From Azoarcus sp. (GTDB lineage: Bacteria; Pseudomonadota; Gammaproteobacteria; Burkholderiales; Rhodocyclaceae): a stretch of DNA of 64,000 nt. Made by a program: the position numbers and the translations under genes. Location: NCBI GenBank assembly GCA_031258965.1, contig JAIRMC010000015.1, forward strand, positions 1-64,000, in the 5' to 3' direction. The first letter of the stretch is position 1, and every line of letters begins with the position of its first letter. The notes under the pieces are model-generated. The model searched no databases, was not told the origin of the DNA, and saw nothing but the letters and a program-made list of their open reading frames with translations. Below are positions 59,950 through 64,000 of this stretch, piece by piece.

Positions 59950-60590
59950 AGATCATCGGCTTGCCGGGTTCCGGGAAAACGACCCTTCTGGAACGATTGC
60001 AAGCGGCTCGGCCGCTTCCTCCGCTGCTGGCGCCGATCAATCCTGGCGGCATTTCGACGATCCGTCACGCCTTGCGGCTTGCTGGAAAATTGTTCTTGTC
60101 GAAGGGTTTTTCGAGCCTGCTGGCAAGAAAAGACGCGACCTGGCTTTTTTCCAAGCTGGGCTATCGCTTGGCGGGCCTGAAGATGCGGGGGGGGGGGGGA
60201 ATACTGGTTGATTCAGGGGTTTTGATGCCACTGGTCTCCTATGCGTCGGAATATGCAAACAGGGATGCCGTTGCCAGTGATGTCCTGGGATTGCTGCCTA
60301 TCCTACCCCGGCCCGATGGCATGATTTATCTGAATAGTGGTGTTGACGTGTCGTTGGAACGTTATTTGCGACGGCAGGAATCGATGGGTCGGCGCCCTGG
60401 CACGGAAATCGATGCTCGGAGGTTTGCAATTGCCCAGGAAATCTGTGAGGGCATCTGGAATTTTTTCCCGGAAGATAGAAAATTTCTCGTTGCGGGAGAA
60501 GGCGTAGTGACAGATGCCGCGCTTGATGAAATTGCGTGCCAGATGAGGACATGGTTCAACATGGAGAATAATGGTCATGAAATTTCGTGA
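59937..60590 (+). CDS. P-loop kinase-like protein with an in-frame G13 tract (60187-60199)
   Basis: MARIEIIGLPGSGKTTLLERLQAARP Walker A; tract encodes RGGGG in GLKMRGGGGILVDSG. Confidence 0.75.
   Translation: MARIEIIGLPGSGKTTLLERLQAARPLPPLLAPINPGGISTIRHALRLAGKLFLSKGFSSLLARKDATWLFSKLGYRLAGLKMRGGGGILVDSGVLMPLVSYASEYANRDAVASDVLGLLPILPRPDGMIYLNSGVDVSLERYLRRQESMGRRPGTEIDARRFAIAQEICEGIWNFFPEDRKFLVAGEGVVTDAALDEIACQMRTWFNMENNGHEIS
60187..60199. repeat. G13 homopolymer in the kinase-like gene
   Basis: AAGATGCGGGGGGGGGGGGGAATAC read directly; consistent with the ORF translation. Confidence 0.95.
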
Positions 60591-61281
60591 TCTTGCCAAT
60601 GTGACGCTGGATCGTCTGGGCCGCATGGGGCTAGCAGCGCGCCTGGGCCTGCAAGTCGGAGCGAAACTGACCCACGGCTATCAACCGAATCCTTTTGTTT
60701 CCCCGCCCCAGCCAGATCCGCGGGATTGCCAGGGGCGTTTTGACGCGGCAATGACGATTTTGGGAGATATGGAATGTCCATCGGTTCTGGATGTTGGATG
60801 CAACCAGGGGTATTTTACTTTCCGGTTCGCGCGCAAAGGCGGCATCTGCCTGGGCATGGACAATGATCGTGGTGAGTTGATGGTGGCGCGTGCGCGTGCG
60901 GAGTTGCACAAGGTCAGAAATGCCGCCTTCCTTGAACTCGCGATCGACCCGGGCAACCTGGCAGGTTTGCCGCGGAGCGATATTGTCGTCTGCCTTTCCA
61001 TATTTCATCATTGGGTTCGCCATTTCGGGCGGGAGACGGCATGCGGCATGTTGTCCCTTCTGGCAACACGGGCCGACAAGGCCATGATTTTCGACAGTGG
61101 TCAACCAGAAGAGAAGGCAACAAGATGGGCAAGCGAGCTGGAATTCATGCAACCCGATGGCGCGACATGGATCGCGCAATATCTGCGTTGTCTCGGGTTT
61201 GAAAGGATTCACGCCGCGGGTTTGTTTTCCACCAGCCTTTCGCCCGTTCCCCGGACGCTTTTCGTCGCTTGCAGAGTATGA
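60571..61281 (+). CDS. Class I SAM-dependent methyltransferase
   Basis: CPSVLDVGCNQGYFTFRFARKGGICLGMDNDRGELMVARARA. Confidence 0.8.
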   Translation: MVMKFRDLANVTLDRLGRMGLAARLGLQVGAKLTHGYQPNPFVSPPQPDPRDCQGRFDAAMTILGDMECPSVLDVGCNQGYFTFRFARKGGICLGMDNDRGELMVARARAELHKVRNAAFLELAIDPGNLAGLPRSDIVVCLSIFHHWVRHFGRETACGMLSLLATRADKAMIFDSGQPEEKATRWASELEFMQPDGATWIAQYLRCLGFERIHAAGLFSTSLSPVPRTLFVACRV

Positions 61282-62384
61282 ACCGGCATATCCTGTTTTT
61301 CCTGTCCGACCTGGATGGCGGCGGCGCGCAGCGCACCCTGGTCAATCTTGTCAATACGCTGCATGATCTCGAAGATGTTTCCGTGACCCTAGTTGTCACG
61401 CGAACGGGCGGCGCCGCCCAGGCCTGGTTGAAGCCAGCGGTACGTTTGCTCGATCTGGGTTTGCGGCGCACCTTGTATTCTTTCTTTCCGCTTTGCAGTT
61501 TGCTGAAACGGGAATGCCCGGATGTCGTGATGGCGACCATGGTGGACGCCAATATCATGGCCGCGCTAGCGCTGTTTTGCCTGCGGAGCCGCATTCGCCT
61601 AGTCGTGCGCGAAACGAACAGTCATCGCGCGCGTGGGGATATCCGCGGTGCACGATGCTTGCTCGCGGGCTGGGCCTATCGCCGCGCGGATGCCGTCGTA
61701 GCCTTGTCTTCCGGCGTCCGGCAGGAATTGATCGAGGATTTTCATCTTGGCGCGGACAAGGTCGTAACGATCGGAAATCCTGTCGATATCGAATCCATCG
61801 CCGGGATCGCGCGCGCCGCGCGAGAGCGTCCTTCTCCTTTCCCGATTGACGGTGATCCCATTATAATGGCTGCGGGCCGTCTGACCCGACAGAAAGGTTT
61901 CGACATATTGCTTCACGCCTTCGCAAGAATGAAAACACGCGCAAGGCTGATTATTTTGGGAGAGGGAGCGGACCGGTCCGACCTGTTGACACTTGCGAAA
62001 GCCCTGGGGGTCGCGGACCGGGTGTCGCTGCCCGGCTTCGTTTCCGATATCGTGTCTTGGCTATGCCACGCAAACCTGTTCGTACTCTCTTCCCGTTGGG
62101 AAGGTTTTGGCCACGTCATTGTCGAGGCTATGTCCGCGGGCGTTCCGGTAATTTCGACAAAATGCCCGCATGGTCCCGCGGATATCATTACCGATGGCCT
62201 GGATGGAATATTGGTCGAAACGAATGACGTGGAAATGCTAGCCACGAAAATGGACTTTCTCCTGGAAGACCGGAAAGCCCGTGAGGAAATCAGGAGAAAT
62301 TTGCCCGCTGCGATAAAGGAATTCGAGATAACGAAGATCACGAAGAAATATCTGGATTTGTTTTCTTTTCTGTACCATGAATAA
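61269..62384 (+). CDS. GT4-family glycosyltransferase
   Basis: ILFFLSDLDGGGAQRTLVNLVNTL, IIMAAGRLTRQKGFDILLHAFARM, EGFGHVIVEAMSAGVPVISTKCPHGPADII. Confidence 0.92.
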   Translation: MQSMNRHILFFLSDLDGGGAQRTLVNLVNTLHDLEDVSVTLVVTRTGGAAQAWLKPAVRLLDLGLRRTLYSFFPLCSLLKRECPDVVMATMVDANIMAALALFCLRSRIRLVVRETNSHRARGDIRGARCLLAGWAYRRADAVVALSSGVRQELIEDFHLGADKVVTIGNPVDIESIAGIARAARERPSPFPIDGDPIIMAAGRLTRQKGFDILLHAFARMKTRARLIILGEGADRSDLLTLAKALGVADRVSLPGFVSDIVSWLCHANLFVLSSRWEGFGHVIVEAMSAGVPVISTKCPHGPADIITDGLDGILVETNDVEMLATKMDFLLEDRKAREEIRRNLPAAIKEFEITKITKKYLDLFSFLYHE

Positions 62385-64000
62385 TCTCGAACTAATGCGG
62401 GTGTTTTTCCGCTGCGTCTCCCAGCGCAGAAGACGCCAGATCATGGGTTTGTTGCTTCTGGTGCTTCTGGCCTCCTGCATGGAAATGGTGAGCATTGGCG
62501 CGCTGTTGCCTTTCCTGGGCGTATTGGCCTCGCCGGAAAAGGTATATGCGCACCCTTGGACGCAGCCTTTCATTGCCTGTTTTTCCATTATTGACGCCAG
62601 GTCGCTTTTATTGCCCTTGACCCTGGCGTTCATGCTGATTGTCCTGCTCTCCGGCATGATCCGCTTGGCCTTGTTGTGGGTGCAGATGCGCTTGAGCCAT
62701 GCCATGGGTTCCGATTTGAGTATCGAGATGTATAAACGCACCCTTTACCAGCCCTATAAAACCCATGTCGCAAGAAATACGAGCGTGATCATCGCCGGAA
62801 TTTCCAACAAGGTAAACATCGTGGTGCACAGCGCGATTTTGCCTTGCCTTACCATTTTGGGCGCGTTGCCGATCCTGGCCGGGATTTCCCTTGTGCTCCT
62901 GTGGACAGATGCCGCGGTATCGACGCTGGCCTTCCTGGGATTTGGCCTGATGTATTTCCTGATTGTCTTTTTCTCGAAAAAGCGCCTCTTTCTTGAAAGC
63001 CATCGGGTCAATGAGGAGTCCGCGCGTACCATCAAGGCCTTGCAGGAAGGATTGGGGGGAATACGCGATGTCTTGCTCGACGGCACACAATCGGTATATT
63101 GCGACATCTATAGAAATTCGGATCGCGGCTTGCGCCGCGCCAGAAGCAACATCCAGATCATCTCCGGCTCGCCGCGCTACGCGATCGAAGCTCTCGGCAT
63201 GGTACTGATCGCCGCCCTGGCCTATATGTTGAGCGCGCGCGCACAAGGCCTGGCTTCCGCGATTCCCGTCCTGGGCGCCCTGGCCCTGGGCGCGCAGCGG
63301 CTTCTTCCCCTGTTGCAGCAAAGCTATCAATCCTGGGCAAGCATCAAGGGCGCGGAAGAGGTGTTACGGAGCGTCCTCGCGCTCCTGAACCAGCCCTTGC
63401 CCGCTTTCGCGGACGCGCCGCCCGCACCGCCAATGCCCTTTCATCGCCACATTCGCCTGGAAGGCCTTTCCTTCCGCTATGCGCCAAAAGGCGGATGGGT
63501 GCTTGATGCCGTCAACCTGGAATTGCCCAGAGGCAAAAGAATCGGCTTCATCGGCGAGACCGGGAGCGGAAAAAGCACCTTGCTGGATATCGTCATGGGA
63601 CTTCTGGAACCTTCGTCGGGCGCTTTGCGCGTCGATGAAATACGCATCGATGCAAACAATATCCGCGCCTGGCAGGCGCACATCGCGCACGTGCCACAGG
63701 CGATTTTTCTCTCGGACGCCACGGTGGCGGAAAATATCGCCTTTGGCGTCCCGAAGAATGAAATCGATCTGGAACGGGTGAAATCGGCGGCGAAAAAGGC
63801 GCAAATCGCCCGCACCATAGAAAATTGGCCCGCGCAATACCGGACGGAGGTCGGCGAGCGGGGCATCCGGCTTTCCGGCGGACAGCGCCAGCGCATCGGC
63901 ATCGCGCGCGCGCTCTACAAAAGGGCCGATGTAATCATATTCGACGAAGCGACCAGCGCGTTGGACAACGAAACCGAACAGGCAGTCATGAGTGCGATCG
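62377..64000 (+). CDS. PglK-like ABC transporter/flippase, runs off the window end (absent from the supplied ORF list)
   Basis: MNNLELMRVFFRCVSQRRRRQIMGLLLLVLLASCMEMVSIGALLPFLGVLA; GETGSGKSTLLDIVMGLLEP; IRLSGGQRQRIGIARALYKRADVIIFDEATSALDN. Confidence 0.88.
   Translation, partial: MNNLELMRVFFRCVSQRRRRQIMGLLLLVLLASCMEMVSIGALLPFLGVLASPEKVYAHPWTQPFIACFSIIDARSLLLPLTLAFMLIVLLSGMIRLALLWVQMRLSHAMGSDLSIEMYKRTLYQPYKTHVARNTSVIIAGISNKVNIVVHSAILPCLTILGALPILAGISLVLLWTDAAVSTLAFLGFGLMYFLIVFFSKKRLFLESHRVNEESARTIKALQEGLGGIRDVLLDGTQSVYCDIYRNSDRGLRRARSNIQIISGSPRYAIEALGMVLIAALAYMLSARAQGLASAIPVLGALALGAQRLLPLLQQSYQSWASIKGAEEVLRSVLALLNQPLPAFADAPPAPPMPFHRHIRLEGLSFRYAPKGGWVLDAVNLELPRGKRIGFIGETGSGKSTLLDIVMGLLEPSSGALRVDEIRIDANNIRAWQAHIAHVPQAIFLSDATVAENIAFGVPKNEIDLERVKSAAKKAQIARTIENWPAQYRTEVGERGIRLSGGQRQRIGIARALYKRADVIIFDEATSALDNETEQAVMSAI

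Overview
This 64 kb window is a GC-rich proteobacterial chromosome segment; Beta- or Gammaproteobacteria is my inference. (1) 1-9.6 kb: housekeeping genes (nrdR, ribD, gluQ, lhgO, class II aldolase, panE-like), a frameshifted UbiA-family gene, an integrase relic and a gltS fragment. (2) 9.7-19.9 kb: a minus-strand type IV pilus/T2SS-like locus with PilB/GspE-like and PilT-like ATPases, PilO/GspM-like and PilM/GspL-like proteins and three large prepilins, but no platform (PilC/GspF) or secretin gene in the window. (3) 20-32 kb: trmB-like, HD-GYP, pmbA, yjgA/darP, an AT-rich fused restriction-modification gene, and a moxR/DUF58/TgpA/mltB cluster. (4) 32-38.5 kb: a type I secretion operon with two tandem ABC genes. 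(5) 38.9-64 kb: a NusG/RfaH-like gene, then an ops-like element (GGCGGTAGCGTG), then a more than 24 kb plus-strand surface-glycan locus with pseudaminic-acid-type genes (pseB, pseC, pseG-pseH fusion, pseI), methyltransferases, two formyltransferases, glycosyltransferases and a PglK-like ABC flippase. The main discovery candidate is in block 5. Long G/C homopolymers (C9, G10, C10, G13, plus two 8-mers) sit in or beside modification genes, and several lie exactly where the reading frame must switch to restore a recognisable protein. This suggests a phase-variable (contingency) glycan-modification system downstream of an RfaH/ops-type antitermination signal. Sequencing or assembly error at homopolymers is the main alternative. 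All family calls are from reading the translations; no database search was run.
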